The notes below the pieces were generated by a model. The model saw only the letters and a program-made list of their open reading frames with translations, made no database searches and was not told where the DNA came from. DNA of 64,000 nt from an uncultured Lachnospiraceae bacterium (lineage in GTDB: Bacteria > Bacillota > Clostridia > Lachnospirales > Lachnospiraceae), in the NCBI GenBank assembly GCA_947632515.1, contig CANRPO010000004.1, forward strand, positions 1 to 64,000, read 5' to 3'. The translations under genes and the position numbers were made by a program. The first letter of the stretch is position 1; every line of letters begins with the position of its first letter. Shown piece by piece: positions 33,765 through 46,080 of the stretch.

Positions 33765-34869
33765 TCATGTGTTGATCCAACGCAGATAGGCGTTGATAAA
33801 GGGATCGATCTCCCCGTCCAGCACGGCGTTCACATTGCCGCTCTCCTCCTCCGTCCTGTGATCCTTCACCATGGTGTAGGGCTGCAGCACATAGGAGCGG
33901 ATCTGGTTCCCCCAGCCGATCTCTTTCACGTCCCCTCTGATGCCGGACAGTTTCTCGGCATTCTCCTCCTGTCTGAGCATGTACAGTTTCGCCTTTAACA
34001 TCTGCATGGCCTTGTCCTTGTTCTGGAACTGGCTCCGCTCGTTCTGGCACGTCACCACAATGCCCGTGGGAAAATGGGTGATGCGGATCGCCGAGGAGGT
34101 CTTGTTGATATGCTGGCCGCCCGCGCCGCTGCTGCGGTAGGTGTCGATGCGGATGTCCTCGTCCCTGATCTCCACATCCAAGTCTTCCTCAATATCCGGC
34201 ATAACGTCCAAGGACACGAAGGAGGTCTGCCGTTTCCCCTGCGCGTTGAAAGGAGAGATGCGCACCAGTCTGTGCACGCCCTTCTCGGACTTCAGATAAC
34301 CGTAGGCGTTCTCGCCGTTGACCTGAAACGTCACTGATTTAATGCCGGCCTCGTCGCCGTCCAGATAATCGATCACATCCACCGTAAACCCTTTGCGTTC
34401 CGCCCATCTGGTATACATGCGGTACAGCATGCCGCACCAGTCGCAGCTTTCCGTGCCGCCCGCTCCGGCGTTCAGTTTCAGAATGGCATTATTCTTGTCG
34501 TACTCTCCCGACAGCAGCGTGCTGATGCGGATATTCTCGAAAGTCTCCTTAAATTCCCGCAGTTCTTCCTCGATGTCCGGTATGATGGCAGGATCGTTGT
34601 CCTCGTACCCCATCTCGATCAGCGTCAGAATGTCGTCATACTGCTGTGTGAGGGCATTCATCGTATCTACCGTATCTTTCAGGTTCTTGGACTCCCGCAT
34701 TTTCTGGTTGGACTTCTCAGGATCGTCCCAGAAACCGGGCGCCTGCATCTCCATCTCCAACTCTTCGATCCGCTTTGCCTTATCAGCTAAGTCAAAGTGA
34801 ATCCCTCACTTCCGCTAATGGTGTTTCGTATGCCTGTAATTCAGACTTCATGTTGTCCAGTTCTACCAC
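33765..34869 (-). CDS. prfB: Peptide chain release factor 2, with programmed +1 frameshift
   Basis: RF2 releases peptides at UGA and UAA. The first part starts at GTG 34869 behind GAAGGTGA and gives VVELDNMKSELQAYETPLAE and VRDSL, ending at an in-frame TGA (34792-34794). A +1 shift at CTT-TGA-C continues with DLADKAKRIEELEMEMQAPG and the rest of the protein. SPF (VRISPFN) is the codon-reading motif and GAGGQHINKT the catalytic GGQ loop. The full protein is about 367 residues, normal for RF2. It is directly downstream of secA, a classic gene order. Confidence 0.95.
34792..34797 (-). other. RF2 autoregulatory frameshift site CTT-TGA
   Basis: The minus strand reads CTTTGAC, with GAGGG a few bases upstream as the stimulatory Shine-Dalgarno-like element. 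The TGA followed by C is the weak stop context used in prfB genes. Confidence 0.9.
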
Positions 34870-34944
34870 TTAACGTCACCTTCTTTCCTGATTTTTTAAT
34901 ATATCTGCCGCCCGCGGCAGCATTGTGAAATTCATATAGATCAT

Positions 34945-37509
34945 CTATTTCCGGCCGCAGCAGTTCTTATACTTCTTGCCGCTGCCGCAGGGGCAGGGAT
35001 CGTTGGGGTAGATCTTCGCCTCCATGCGCTTGACAGGACCCTTCTGCACGGTGTCGTCCTTGTTCGTCCCCGTGACCTTCGCCACCTGCTCGCGCTCCAC
35101 CTTCTGCTCGATGCGGACGTGGAAGAGCAGCCGCACCGTCTCCTCCTTGATGTTCTGCGTCATCTCGTCGAACATCTCATAGCCGCTCAGCTTGTACTCC
35201 ACAAGCGGATCTTTCTGCCCGTATGCCTGCAGGCCCGCGCCCTGTCTGAGCTGATCCATGTCGTCGATGTGATCCATCCACTTCCTGTCGATGACTTTCA
35301 GAAGGATCACGCGCTCGATCTCGCGGATCGCCTCCGGCTCCGGGAACTCCGCCTCCTTGCTCTCGTAGAGTTTGACTGCCTCCTCCTTGAGCTGCTGTTT
35401 TAAGCTGTTCTTCTTCGGTTTCAGCACGCGGTCCGCCTTGACAGGCTGCAGCGGAACCGTAGGCAAAAGCAGCGTGTTCAGCTCATTGTAATCCCAATCC
35501 TCGAAGTCGGTGTCGTCGCCGATGCAGATGTCCACGCAGTTCTCCGTGATGTCCGTGATCATCTTGTAGATCGCGTCGCGCATACTCTCGCCGTTTAAGA
35601 CGCGCCTTCTCTCCTCGTAGATGATCTCCCTCTGCTCGTTCATGACCTGATCGTACTCCAGCAGATTCTTACGGATGCCGAAGTTGTTGTTCTCGATCTT
35701 CTTCTGGGCCGACTCGATGGCCTTCGTCAAAGCGCTGTGCTCGATCTCCTGCCCCTCCGGAATGCCGAGGGCGTTGAACATGGCGATCATCCTGTCAGAG
35801 CCGAACAGCCGCATCAGATCGTCCTCCAGCGAGATATAGAATTTGGATTCGCCCGGATCTCCCTGACGACCGGAACGGCCGCGCAGCTGATTGTCGATAC
35901 GTCTGGACTCGTGGCGCTCCGTGCCGATGATCATAAGCCCTCCGGCGGCTCTCGCCTCCTCGTCCAGCTTGATGTCCGTACCACGGCCCGCCATGTTGGT
36001 GGCGATGGTCACAGCCCCGTGGATTCCGGCGTCCGCCACGATCTCCGCCTCCATCTCATGAAACTTCGCGTTCAGCACCTTGTGTTCGATGCCGTTCTTT
36101 TTCAGCAGGCCGCTGAGCTCCTCGGAGGCGTCGATGTTGATCGTGCCGACCAGAACGGGCTGCCCCTTGGCGTGCGCCGCCTTGACTGCCTCCACGATGG
36201 CGTGCAGTTTTTCCCGTTTCGTCTTGTACACTGCGTCCTGCCTGTCGATACGCGCGACCGGCAGATTGGTCGGGATCTCCACCACGTCCATCCCGTAGAT
36301 GTCGCGGAATTCCTTCTCCTCCGTCAGCGCCGTACCTGTCATACCCGCCTTTTTCTCGAATTTATTAAAAAAGTTCTGGAAGGTGATGGTGGCGAGCGTC
36401 TTGCTCTCTCTCTTCACCTTCACATGCTCTTTCGCCTCGATCGCCTGGTGCAGGCCGTCGGAGTAACGGCGTCCCGGCATGATACGTCCCGTAAATTCAT
36501 CGACGATCAAAACCTGATCGTCCTTCACCACGTAATCCTGGTCGCGGAACATCAGATTGTGCGCGCGCAGCGCGAGGATGATGTTGTGCTGGATCTCCAG
36601 ATTCTCGGGATCGGCCAGATTCTCGATCTGGAAGAACCGCTCCACCTTGGAGACGCCCTGTGCGGTCAGGTTTACCACCTTATCCTTCTCATTTACGATG
36701 AAATCGCCCGTCTCCTCGCGCTCGATCCCCATGATGGCGTCCATCTTGGACAGCTCCTCCATGTCCTCGCCCCGGGTCAGCTGTCTTGCCAGAATATCGC
36801 AGGCCTCGTACAGTTTGGTGGACTTGCCGCTCTGTCCCGATATGATAAGCGGCGTTCTGGCCTCGTCGATCAGCACGGAGTCCACCTCGTCGATGATGGC
36901 GTAGTGGAGATCCCTGAGCACCAGCTGCTCCTTGTAGATCACCATGTTGTCCCGCAGATAGTCAAAACCCAGTTCGTTGTTCGTGACATACGTGATATCG
37001 CAGTTGTACGCCTCTCTTCTCTCCTCCGACTTCATATCGTTGAGGACAACGCCCACGGTGAGTCCTAAGAATTCGTGTACCTGCCCCATCCACTCCGCGT
37101 CACGTTTCGCCAGATAGTCGTTGACGGTGACAACGTGCACGCCTTTACCTTCCAGTGCGTTCAGATACGCCGGCAGGAGACAGGTCTGCGTCTTACCTTC
37201 GCCGGTCTTCATCTCGGCGATACGCCCCTGATGCAGGATGATGCCGCCCATCAGCTGTACCCGGTAGTGCTCCGTGTTGAGGACTCTCCTCGCCGCCTCC
37301 CGCACCGTGGCGTATGCCTCCGGCAAAAGATCGTCCAGCGTCTCTCCCTCCGTCAGCCTTTTCTTATACTCCTTCGTCTTGTCCCGGAGCTGTCCGTCCG
37401 ACAGCTCCATCATCGCAGGCCGCAGCTCCTCTATTTTTTTCACCAGTCCGTCGATACGCTTCAGCTCTCTCTCGCTGTGCGTACCAAAAACCTTCTGTAC
37501 TAAACCCAT
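34945..37509 (-). CDS. secA: Preprotein translocase ATPase SecA
   Basis: SecA drives protein export through SecYEG. From [17 protein letters not shown] (ATG 37509) the protein is 854 residues. It has [14 protein letters not shown] (Walker A), [20 protein letters not shown] (DEAD-like Walker B), [23 protein letters not shown] and the C-terminal zinc motif [15 protein letters not shown]. An upstream in-frame extension to 37671 is unlike SecA and is excluded. It is followed by prfB after 75 bp. Confidence 0.97.
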   Translation of the reverse strand: MGLVQKVFGTHSERELKRIDGLVKKIEELRPAMMELSDGQLRDKTKEYKKRLTEGETLDDLLPEAYATVREAARRVLNTEHYRVQLMGGIILHQGRIAEMKTGEGKTQTCLLPAYLNALEGKGVHVVTVNDYLAKRDAEWMGQVHEFLGLTVGVVLNDMKSEERREAYNCDITYVTNNELGFDYLRDNMVIYKEQLVLRDLHYAIIDEVDSVLIDEARTPLIISGQSGKSTKLYEACDILARQLTRGEDMEELSKMDAIMGIEREETGDFIVNEKDKVVNLTAQGVSKVERFFQIENLADPENLEIQHNIILALRAHNLMFRDQDYVVKDDQVLIVDEFTGRIMPGRRYSDGLHQAIEAKEHVKVKRESKTLATITFQNFFNKFEKKAGMTGTALTEEKEFRDIYGMDVVEIPTNLPVARIDRQDAVYKTKREKLHAIVEAVKAAHAKGQPVLVGTINIDASEELSGLLKKNGIEHKVLNAKFHEMEAEIVADAGIHGAVTIATNMAGRGTDIKLDEEARAAGGLMIIGTERHESRRIDNQLRGRSGRQGDPGESKFYISLEDDLMRLFGSDRMIAMFNALGIPEGQEIEHSALTKAIESAQKKIENNNFGIRKNLLEYDQVMNEQREIIYEERRRVLNGESMRDAIYKMITDITENCVDICIGDDTDFEDWDYNELNTLLLPTVPLQPVKADRVLKPKKNSLKQQLKEEAVKLYESKEAEFPEPEAIREIERVILLKVIDRKWMDHIDDMDQLRQGAGLQAYGQKDPLVEYKLSGYEMFDEMTQNIKEETVRLLFHVRIEQKVEREQVAKVTGTNKDDTVQKGPVKRMEAKIYPNDPCPCGSGKKYKNCCGRK

Positions 37510-37775
37510 GCTATTCTCTATTCTCCATTCCGGAGCGTTCGCGCGGCGGGGCGACGCAAGTACCCCCGATCCGCGTCTGCCGTCAGAGGAATCTGTGACG
37601 CTCCGGCACAGATCCCCGTGCACCAGTAAGTACACGCATTCTATTGTAGCAGACTTATCCCGTAAATTCAACTGCCATGAATCATTTGCTTTTTGAACCC
37701 GGAAGTGTTACCATTTGGAATAGAAATATAAAAATACGAAGTGTTGTGATAATGCACTTTGGAATGGAGGACAAA

Positions 37776-38696
37776 ATGAGCAAGAGTTTTGATGACCTGT
37801 TATCGAAAGTGTCCGAGTGCAGCGTGAAGAAAGTGGCCGTTGCGGTGGCGCAGGACAGCGCCGTACTGGAGGCTGTAGCGGCGGCAAAGAAACGCGGTAT
37901 CGCCGAGGCGATCCTGGTGGGCGATGCGGACAAGATCAAGGAAGTGGCGGCAGCCGACCATGTTGACATAAGCGGCTTTGAGATCATCGACGAGAAGGAC
38001 AACTACACGGCGGCCTTAAAAGCCGTGGAACTGGTGCACACCGGCAAGGCGGACATGTACATGAAGGGCCTGATCGACACCAAATCCTTCCTAAAGAGCG
38101 TGCTGGACAAAGAAGTGGGCCTCAGAACCGGCAAGACCCTGTCCCATGTGTGCGTGTTTGAGATCGAGGGCATCGACCATCTGCTGTTTTTGTCCGACGT
38201 GGCGTTCATGACCTACCCCACGCTGGAAGACAAAGTACATATCATCGAAAATACAGTGGAGATCTGCCACGCTTGCGGCATTCCGAATCCCAAGGTCGCG
38301 CCGCTTGCGGCTGTGGAGGTAGTCAATCCCAAGATGCCCGTCACCCTGGAGGCGGAAGAATTGACCAAAATGTGCGCCGAAGGCAAGATCACCGGCTGCG
38401 TTGTGGACGGTCCCCTTTCCCTGGATCTGGCCATCGATCCGGAGGCCGCGAAACACAAGGGCGCGGAGGGCAGAAAGATCGTGGGCGACGCCGACGTGCT
38501 CCTCTTCCCCGACATCCACGCGGGCAATCTGGTGTACAAATGCCTGGTACACACGGCCAAAGTCAAGAACGGCAACATTCTGACCGGCACGAAGGCTCCG
38601 GTCATCCTGACGTCCCGCTCCGACGATTTCGAGACGAAAGTAAATTCCATTGCACTGGGCGCAGTCGTCGCAGAGGCAATGTCCAAGATGAATTGA
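37776..38696 (+). CDS. ptb: Phosphate butyryltransferase
   Basis: A 306-residue phosphotransacetylase-fold enzyme that converts butyryl-CoA to butyryl phosphate. Motifs: AILVGDADKIKE, KADMYMKGLIDTKSFL, FLSDVAFMTYPTLEDK, VVDGPLSLDLA and ALGAVVAEAM. ATG 37776 follows GGAGG by six bases. Butyrate kinase begins 18 bp after its stop, so this is the ptb-buk butyrate pathway rather than the CoA-transferase route. Confidence 0.93.
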   Translation: MSKSFDDLLSKVSECSVKKVAVAVAQDSAVLEAVAAAKKRGIAEAILVGDADKIKEVAAADHVDISGFEIIDEKDNYTAALKAVELVHTGKADMYMKGLIDTKSFLKSVLDKEVGLRTGKTLSHVCVFEIEGIDHLLFLSDVAFMTYPTLEDKVHIIENTVEICHACGIPNPKVAPLAAVEVVNPKMPVTLEAEELTKMCAEGKITGCVVDGPLSLDLAIDPEAAKHKGAEGRKIVGDADVLLFPDIHAGNLVYKCLVHTAKVKNGNILTGTKAPVILTSRSDDFETKVNSIALGAVVAEAMSKMN

Positions 38697-38714
38697 GATA
38701 GGAGGCATCACATT

Positions 38715-39782
38715 ATGGCAGTCAAAAGTTTGATCATCAATCCCGGTTCCACATCCACGAAGATCGGCGTATTCGAGGACGAGACTCTCTTGTTTGAGGA
38801 GACTTTAAGGCACTCCACGGAGGAGATCGGAAAGTACGCATCTATCGTAGACCAGAAGGATTTCCGCAAGGATATTATCGTAAATCTTTTAAAAGAGAAG
38901 AATTTCGACATCCATTCCCTGAATATGGTGGTCGGCCGCGGCGGTATGTTAAAACCCATTCCTGGAGGCACTTATGAAGTGAGCGACGATCTGCTTGAAG
39001 ATCTGAAGATCGGCAGACAGGGACAGCACGCCTCCAACTTAGGCGGCATTCTCGCCAGAGAGATCGCGGATTCCATCGGCGTTCCCTCCTACATCGTAGA
39101 CCCCGTGGTCGTGGACGAGTTAGAGCCGATCTCCCGCTATTCCGGCGTGCCCGAGCTGCCGAGGACCAGCGTGTTCCACGCGCTGAACCAGAAGGCGGTG
39201 GCCAAACGCTACGCCAAGGAAAACGGCAAAGATTACAATGCCCTGAACCTGATCGTGGTGCATATGGGCGGCGGCGTTTCCGTGGGCGCGCACAGAAAAG
39301 GCAAAGTTGTGGACGTGTTCAACGCTCTCGACGGCGACGGCGCGTTCTCCCCTGAACGGGCGGGCGCGGTTCCCAGCGGCGCGCTGATCAAGCTGTGTTT
39401 CTCCGGCAAGTATACCGAGAAGGAAGTCTACAAGAAGGTGGTCGGCGGCGGCGGATTCAACGCTTACTGCGGCACCAACGATATGCGGGACGTAGACAAG
39501 ATGGTGGAAAACGGCGACGAGAAAGCGAAAGAAGTGCGCGACGCCTTCATCAGACAGGTAGCCAAGGACATCGGCTCCATGGCCTGCGTTCTGGAAGGCC
39601 GGGTAGATCAGATCGTTGTGACCGGCGGTATAGCCTACGACAAATTTGTGGTTGACGGGCTAAAGGCCCAGGCAGGCTGGATCGCCCCCATGACCGTCTA
39701 TCCCGGCGAGGATGAACTGTTAGCCTTGGTACAGGGCGGTCTGCGCGTGTTAAACGGCGAAGAGAAGGCGATGACCTACTGA
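38715..39782 (+). CDS. buk: Butyrate kinase
   Basis: A 355-residue acetokinase-family enzyme that forms butyrate and ATP from butyryl phosphate. Motifs: [15 protein letters not shown] (phosphate 1), [50 protein letters not shown] and [18 protein letters not shown] lies ten bases before the ATG. It is co-directional with ptb and ends before a good terminator. Confidence 0.95.
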   Translation: MAVKSLIINPGSTSTKIGVFEDETLLFEETLRHSTEEIGKYASIVDQKDFRKDIIVNLLKEKNFDIHSLNMVVGRGGMLKPIPGGTYEVSDDLLEDLKIGRQGQHASNLGGILAREIADSIGVPSYIVDPVVVDELEPISRYSGVPELPRTSVFHALNQKAVAKRYAKENGKDYNALNLIVVHMGGGVSVGAHRKGKVVDVFNALDGDGAFSPERAGAVPSGALIKLCFSGKYTEKEVYKKVVGGGGFNAYCGTNDMRDVDKMVENGDEKAKEVRDAFIRQVAKDIGSMACVLEGRVDQIVVTGGIAYDKFVVDGLKAQAGWIAPMTVYPGEDELLALVQGGLRVLNGEEKAMTY

Positions 39783-39813
39783 GATAACGTGAAAAGTGAA
39801 AATTTACAGTATA

Positions 39814-39848
39814 CCCCCGGCACATTGACAGTTGTGCCAGGGGTTTTA
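39814..39848 (+). terminator. Terminator of ptb-buk
   Basis: Stem CCCCCGGCACA/TGTGCCAGGGG with an ~8-nt loop, followed by TTTTAT, about 30 bp after the buk stop. Confidence 0.88.
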
Positions 39849-39901
39849 TCTACCGTTGACTGTCTGTCCGACAGGCGTACCCGCGCCCGCGCCGGACAGA
39901 A

Positions 39902-41083
39902 CTAGTGATGGAACAGCCTGATGCCCGTAAAGCACATCGTCATGCCGTACTTGTTGCAGATCTCGATGACGTTGTCGTCGCGCACCGAACCGCCCGGCTG
40001 CGCCACATACCGGACGCCGCTCTTATGCGCGCGCTCGATATTGTCCCCGAAGGGGAAGAAAGCGTCGGAGCCCAGCGACACGCCGCTCATCTGATCCAGC
40101 CATGCCCGTTTCTCCTGCGCGGCAAACACCTCCGGCTTTACTTTGAAGATCTTCTGCCATGCGCCCTCGGCGAGCACGTCCCTATAATCTTCCCCGATAT
40201 ACAGATCGATGGCATTATCCCTGTCGGCGCGTCCGATGCCGTCCACAAACTGCAGGCCGAGTACCTTGGGCGACTGCCGCAGGAACCAGTTGTCCGCTTT
40301 AGAGCCCGCCAGTCTGGTACAGTGGATGCGGGACTGCTGCCCTGCGCCGATACCGATGGCCTGTCCGCCCTTCACATAGCACACGGAATTGGACTGCGTG
40401 TATTTTAAGGTGATCATGGCAATGGCCAGATCGATCTTCGCCTGTTCAGGCAGCTCCTTGCACTCGGTCACGATATTGTCGAAAAAGGCGTCGTCGATCT
40501 TCAACTCGTTTCTGCCCTGCTCGAAACTGACGCCGTACACCTGCTTGACCTCAATGGGCGCAGGCACATAGCTCTCGTCGATCTCGATGACGTTGTAGGC
40601 GCCCTTTTTCTTGGCCTTCAGGATCTCCAGCGCCTCCGGCTCGTAGCCGGGCGCGATCACGCCGTCGGACACCTCCCTCTTGATGATCCTGGCAGTCGCC
40701 GCATCGCAGACGTCAGACAGGGAGATAAAATCGCCGAAGGAGCTCATTCTATCCGCTCCTCTCGCCCTCGCATAGGCGTTGGCGAGAGGAGTGAACTCCA
40801 TCTCCAGATCATCCACCCAATAGATCTTCTTCTCCACATCAGACAACGGCAGTCCCACCGCAGCCCCTGCGGGCGAGACGTGCTTGAAGGATGCGGCTGC
40901 GGGAAGTCCCGTGGCTTTCTTCAATTCTTTGACAAGCTGCCAGCCGTTGAAGGCATCCAGAAAATTGATATACCCCGGCTTGCCGTTCAGCACTTTGATC
41001 GGCAGTTCACCCCCGTCCGCCATGTAGATGCGGGACGGTTTCTGATTCGGATTGCACCCATATTTCAATTCCAATTCGTTCAT
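39902..41083 (-). CDS. purH: Stand-alone AICAR transformylase (PurH C-terminal type)
   Basis: The 393-residue protein matches only the AICAR formyltransferase part of PurH: ELKYGCNPNQKPSRIY, AASFKHVSPAGAAVG (catalytic Lys-His), RMSSFGDFISLSD, QSNSVCYVKGGQAIGIGAGQ and SDAFFPFGDNIERAHKSGV. The N-terminal IMP cyclohydrolase domain of bifunctional PurH is absent, and the next gene upstream encodes a different cyclohydrolase. Together they do the last two steps to IMP. GGAGG precedes the ATG. Confidence 0.93.
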   Translation of the reverse strand: MNELELKYGCNPNQKPSRIYMADGGELPIKVLNGKPGYINFLDAFNGWQLVKELKKATGLPAAASFKHVSPAGAAVGLPLSDVEKKIYWVDDLEMEFTPLANAYARARGADRMSSFGDFISLSDVCDAATARIIKREVSDGVIAPGYEPEALEILKAKKKGAYNVIEIDESYVPAPIEVKQVYGVSFEQGRNELKIDDAFFDNIVTECKELPEQAKIDLAIAMITLKYTQSNSVCYVKGGQAIGIGAGQQSRIHCTRLAGSKADNWFLRQSPKVLGLQFVDGIGRADRDNAIDLYIGEDYRDVLAEGAWQKIFKVKPEVFAAQEKRAWLDQMSGVSLGSDAFFPFGDNIERAHKSGVRYVAQPGGSVRDDNVIEICNKYGMTMCFTGIRLFHH

Positions 41084-41150
41084 GATATTCCTCCGTGTGT
41101 CTATTCTTTTTCGTGCACATCAATGCCATATAACAAACCGCAGATCGGTC

Positions 41151-41864
41151 CTACTGATTTTTATTCACGATCCTCGTCTCATAGGTCCCGCCCACAATAT
41201 CGATATAGCGCACGAACAGCGACACCTTGTTCTCCCCGTCGAGACTCTCCCACACCGTCTTCGTGAAGGCGTCGATGTCATCCTCCATCTCTACTAAGAC
41301 GGGTTCTCCCTCAAAGCCGGGCAGCGGATTGCCGTCGCCGATATAGGTATGGATAAAGTGTCCCTCGCCCGCCGCAGGATTCTCGTAGGCGAAGGTAAAC
41401 CGCTGGCAGGACGCCGGATCGCCGCCGTTACTCTTTAAGATAGACAGCGCATAGTTGTAGCCGCCGTTTTCCACATGCATGATCCCTGAAATGCGGGGGG
41501 TGTAGTTGGGCGCATCCGGTTCAAATTTTCTCGTCCTGAGCGCCTGTTCAAAAGTCTGCTGCTTATCCATCAGCTCGTAGATCGTATCTGTCTGGTCGCC
41601 GTTTGTCACGATGGTCTTATTGCCAAGGACCCTGACAGGCGCGTAGATCACCAGACTTGGGTCTTCCAGTTTCGCGGGATCAAAGGCCTGCGTGCGGATT
41701 CCCGCGCCGTCCTCCACGAAGATACGGTTGCGGCTGTTCGTACTTCTTCCCATGATAAAATATGCCGCCACAGCGTATTGCCCATTGGGAGATTTGCCGA
41801 GCACGATCCCTCTGCCCGGATAGCTGTTGCCTGCAAGTTCTTTCGCCAATGATCGTTTTTCCAC
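41151..41864 (-). CDS. IMP cyclohydrolase, PurO type
   Basis: The 237-residue protein has the PurO-type cyclohydrolase pattern rather than the PurH fold: GNSYPGRGIVLGKSPNGQY, FIMGRSTNSRNRIF, LVIYAPVRVLGNKTIVTNGDQTD (written here only in part), NYTPRISG and FIHTYIGDGNPLPGFEGEP. PurO closes the ring of FAICAR to IMP. It starts at GTG 41864 behind GGAGGAGA. Its position directly upstream of the stand-alone transformylase gene completes the pathway. Confidence 0.85.
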   Translation of the reverse strand: MEKRSLAKELAGNSYPGRGIVLGKSPNGQYAVAAYFIMGRSTNSRNRIFVEDGAGIRTQAFDPAKLEDPSLVIYAPVRVLGNKTIVTNGDQTDTIYELMDKQQTFEQALRTRKFEPDAPNYTPRISGIMHVENGGYNYALSILKSNGGDPASCQRFTFAYENPAAGEGHFIHTYIGDGNPLPGFEGEPVLVEMEDDIDAFTKTVWESLDGENKVSLFVRYIDIVGGTYETRIVNKNQ

Positions 41865-41887
41865 GATTCTCTCCTCCGTTCTAAAGT

Positions 41888-44524
41888 TTAGCTGACGTAT
41901 TTCTTTTCAAATTCTTCTACGGGCATGGGCCTGTCAAAATAGAATCCCTGGATCATCCTGACCTTCATGCCCTCCAACACCTTGTACTGCTCCTTCGTCT
42001 CAATGCCCTCCACACAGATGGACACATCGATGGCCGCCGCCAGATCCGCCACCATCCTGATAAAAGATTTCGAATAGTCATCCTCCGCCAGATCCTTGAC
42101 AAAGCTCTGATCCACCTTGATCACGTCAAAGGGAAGTTCCCTGATATGGCTGAGAGAGGAATACCCCGTACCAAAATCATCCAGCGCGATCCGAATCCCC
42201 TGCTCTTTGATCTGTCCCAGGATCTTCTTCATGCGCTCCATATCGTTGATCGCCAGCCCCTCCGTGACTTCCAGCGTCAGATTGTGCGGATCGATGCCGC
42301 TGTCCTTTACGATCTGCTCGATCTGTTCCACAATATCATGCTGCAAAAGCTGGATCACAGACAGATTGACGTTGACCTTGTAATTCGGGTATCCCCTGTC
42401 GTTCCAGCGCTTACACGTCTCGCAGGCCTGCCGCAGCACATGGCTGCCGATGGGATTGATCAGCCCCAGATACTCCGCCAGCGGTATAAAATCTACCGGA
42501 GAGACAAATCCCATCTCCTCGCTGTTCCAGCGGATCAGCGCCTCGGCTCCGACACATTTATTGCTCTCCTGTATGTCAATGATCGGCTGATAGTACACCT
42601 CAAACTCTCTGTACCCGTTGAGCGCGGCCTCACGCATGTTTTTCTCCATATCCAGCCGCTTGCCGGAATCGTCCTTGACGTCATGGTTGTAATAGGCCAC
42701 ACGGTTTTTGCCGGATTTCTTTGCGTCGTACATGGCAATATCCGCTTTCCGTATCAGCTCCTTCACCCCTTCGCCCTCTTCCGGGAACTTGACGATTCCC
42801 ATACTCATCGTGCTGTAGTAGTCCGCATCTTTCAGAAACCAAGGTCTGTTGAAAACCGCTTTGATGCCTTCCACGATCTTCTCCAACTGCCCGTACTGAT
42901 CCGGCGGCACGATAATGACGAACTCATCGCCGCCCATGCGATAGCAGGAGTTCGCTATGCCCTGCACGCTGCGCATCCCCTGCGCGATGGATTTCAGCAG
43001 CACATCGCCGTACTGATGCCCCAAGGTATCGTTGATATGCTTGAAATCGTCCATGTCCAGATAGAGCACGGCGCCCTCCGCCCCGGTCTTCTTCGCCGTG
43101 TCCACATACTTTCCCAGATCGCGCTCGCAGCACAGCCTGTTGTAAAGTCCTGTCAGGAAGTCCGTGTACGCCTGCCGCTCCAGCCGTCTCTGGTACATCT
43201 TCTTCTCGGTGATGTCATGAGCACAGCACAGGCGCACCTCTCTGCCGTCCACCCATGTGATATTTTTGTAGAGAAAGTCGTACCAGCTCCCCTTTTCCTC
43301 CAGATACAGCTCCATACTGCCCTCGCTGCTGCCCTGCGGGACGCTGCTCTCAAACAGCTGCACCAGCCTGCCGTGCTCCATCTCATACCGCATATCGTTG
43401 CGCAGCCATCTGTTGGCGAACAGGATCCTGCCGCTCTGCTTATCCCGCACATAGATCGAGCTGCCCACGTTGTTGAGCACCTCCTCCAATGCGGCGTACG
43501 ATCCGGCGAGCGAATTTTTCTGAATCCTCTTCGTCAGAATACTCTGGAGCACCTTCACTGAATCGCTCAGGAATTTGATCTCTTCCACCTTCCAGCTGCG
43601 CTCCCTGCCTTTTACCGCAAAGCATGCGTATATGCCAACATGGTCGCGCAGCGAGACGGGAAACACGGCCAGCGCCTGTATCCCTATACGGTCCAGATCC
43701 GCCGCGAACTTATCCTTGCCTGAATCCGAAGAGAGAACCAATGGTTTCTCCCCGCACAGGAAGGAGAAACGCTCCTGATCCCTCGTCCGGTCGAAATAGG
43801 AGGGAACCCCGTCCGCGCACCAATTCGCGATCACGTCCATCCTGCCCTCGGCAACGCCGTCCACGGAGCACAGATTCGCACAGTCAAGCCGCAGAAGTCG
43901 GCCGATGGTGGTGAGGATCCCGATCATGATCTCCTCTATGGGAGCGTCGCTGTCCAGCATCTGCACGATCTCGGTGGTGGCCTCCATTCTTTTCAGAACA
44001 GTTTCCGTCTCTTCCTTAGAATCACGATCTTTCAGGCTTTCCGCCTTCGCGCTCTGCGCAGAGAGCTTGCTGGCAATCAAATGCAGGCTCGTCTCATGAA
44101 AAATATCCAGAATCAGATTGAACCGCGCCTCTGTCGTCCGAAAGCGGAAATCCCCGGCAAAATCCCGGCCCGCCTGAGACTCCGCATCGGTCAGCACGCC
44201 GTATACCAGCCATGTCAACAGCGTGCGCCCGCCTTCTTTGACGCACACCGCGGCATACTTGAGCGCATCGACTTCCGTATCCTCCACCGCCTGATCTTCC
44301 AGACTGCTCTCCGCCACCCTTCTGTACAGCGCAAGCATCTGCTCCCTCGGCACCAGTTTTTCCAGTACCGCCTTATCCCGCTCATTCCCGGACAACTCTG
44401 TGAGCGGCGCGCCGTTTTCATCCACACAGAACGCGTAGACTCCCGCCGCCGCACAGAACTTATCCTGTACCGTTTTCAGTTTGTCGCGGTCCAAGACGGC
44501 GTGTTCTATTTCTATCCCCTCCAT
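41888..44524 (-). CDS. Sensor protein with GGDEF and EAL domains
   Basis: The 878-residue protein has an N-terminal PocR-like sensory domain (~10-140, FCAAAGVYAFCVDENGAPLT), a helical link, a GAF domain (~190-340), a PAS-like domain (~350-440, SIYVRDKQSGRILFAN), then GGDEF (~455-610, YRMGGDEFVIIVP) and EAL (~630-870, AEALIRW, ALDDFGTGYSSLS, VDQSFVKDL). Both catalytic signatures look intact, so it could make or break down c-di-GMP. There is no membrane helix. It begins three bases after the guaB stop, so the two are co-transcribed. Confidence 0.92.
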   Translation of the reverse strand: MEGIEIEHAVLDRDKLKTVQDKFCAAAGVYAFCVDENGAPLTELSGNERDKAVLEKLVPREQMLALYRRVAESSLEDQAVEDTEVDALKYAAVCVKEGGRTLLTWLVYGVLTDAESQAGRDFAGDFRFRTTEARFNLILDIFHETSLHLIASKLSAQSAKAESLKDRDSKEETETVLKRMEATTEIVQMLDSDAPIEEIMIGILTTIGRLLRLDCANLCSVDGVAEGRMDVIANWCADGVPSYFDRTRDQERFSFLCGEKPLVLSSDSGKDKFAADLDRIGIQALAVFPVSLRDHVGIYACFAVKGRERSWKVEEIKFLSDSVKVLQSILTKRIQKNSLAGSYAALEEVLNNVGSSIYVRDKQSGRILFANRWLRNDMRYEMEHGRLVQLFESSVPQGSSEGSMELYLEEKGSWYDFLYKNITWVDGREVRLCCAHDITEKKMYQRRLERQAYTDFLTGLYNRLCCERDLGKYVDTAKKTGAEGAVLYLDMDDFKHINDTLGHQYGDVLLKSIAQGMRSVQGIANSCYRMGGDEFVIIVPPDQYGQLEKIVEGIKAVFNRPWFLKDADYYSTMSMGIVKFPEEGEGVKELIRKADIAMYDAKKSGKNRVAYYNHDVKDDSGKRLDMEKNMREAALNGYREFEVYYQPIIDIQESNKCVGAEALIRWNSEEMGFVSPVDFIPLAEYLGLINPIGSHVLRQACETCKRWNDRGYPNYKVNVNLSVIQLLQHDIVEQIEQIVKDSGIDPHNLTLEVTEGLAINDMERMKKILGQIKEQGIRIALDDFGTGYSSLSHIRELPFDVIKVDQSFVKDLAEDDYSKSFIRMVADLAAAIDVSICVEGIETKEQYKVLEGMKVRMIQGFYFDRPMPVEEFEKKYVS

Positions 44525-44527
44525 GTC

Positions 44528-46024
<1,497 letters not shown>

Positions 46025-46030
46025 TTATGC

Positions 46031-46069
46031 AAAGAATACTGCCAGTCTTACAACTGACAGTATTTCTTT
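46031..46069 (-). terminator. Hairpin after the DUF6106-like gene
   Basis: AAAGAATACTG..CAGT pairs with ACTG..CAGTATTTCTTT, about 14 bp of stem, just past the stop at 46081. The flanking T-tract is short. Confidence 0.6.
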
Positions 46070-46080
46070 CCATCTTTCAA

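Noticed and set aside
33595..34050. Second minus-strand ORF overlapping prfB and the SprA-like gene
   Set aside because: It runs through the bidirectional terminator and overlaps two clear genes; no family features.
33765..34869. prfB as a pseudogene because of the early TGA
   Set aside because: The TGA is the programmed RF2 frameshift site (CTTTGAC) and both frames match RF2.
35737..37068. Plus-strand ORF of 443 codons opposite secA
   Set aside because: Shadow of secA, which is complete and motif-intact.
37510..37671. Extended N-terminus of SecA from an upstream start
   Set aside because: The extra 54 residues do not resemble SecA, and MGLVQKVFG is the standard start.
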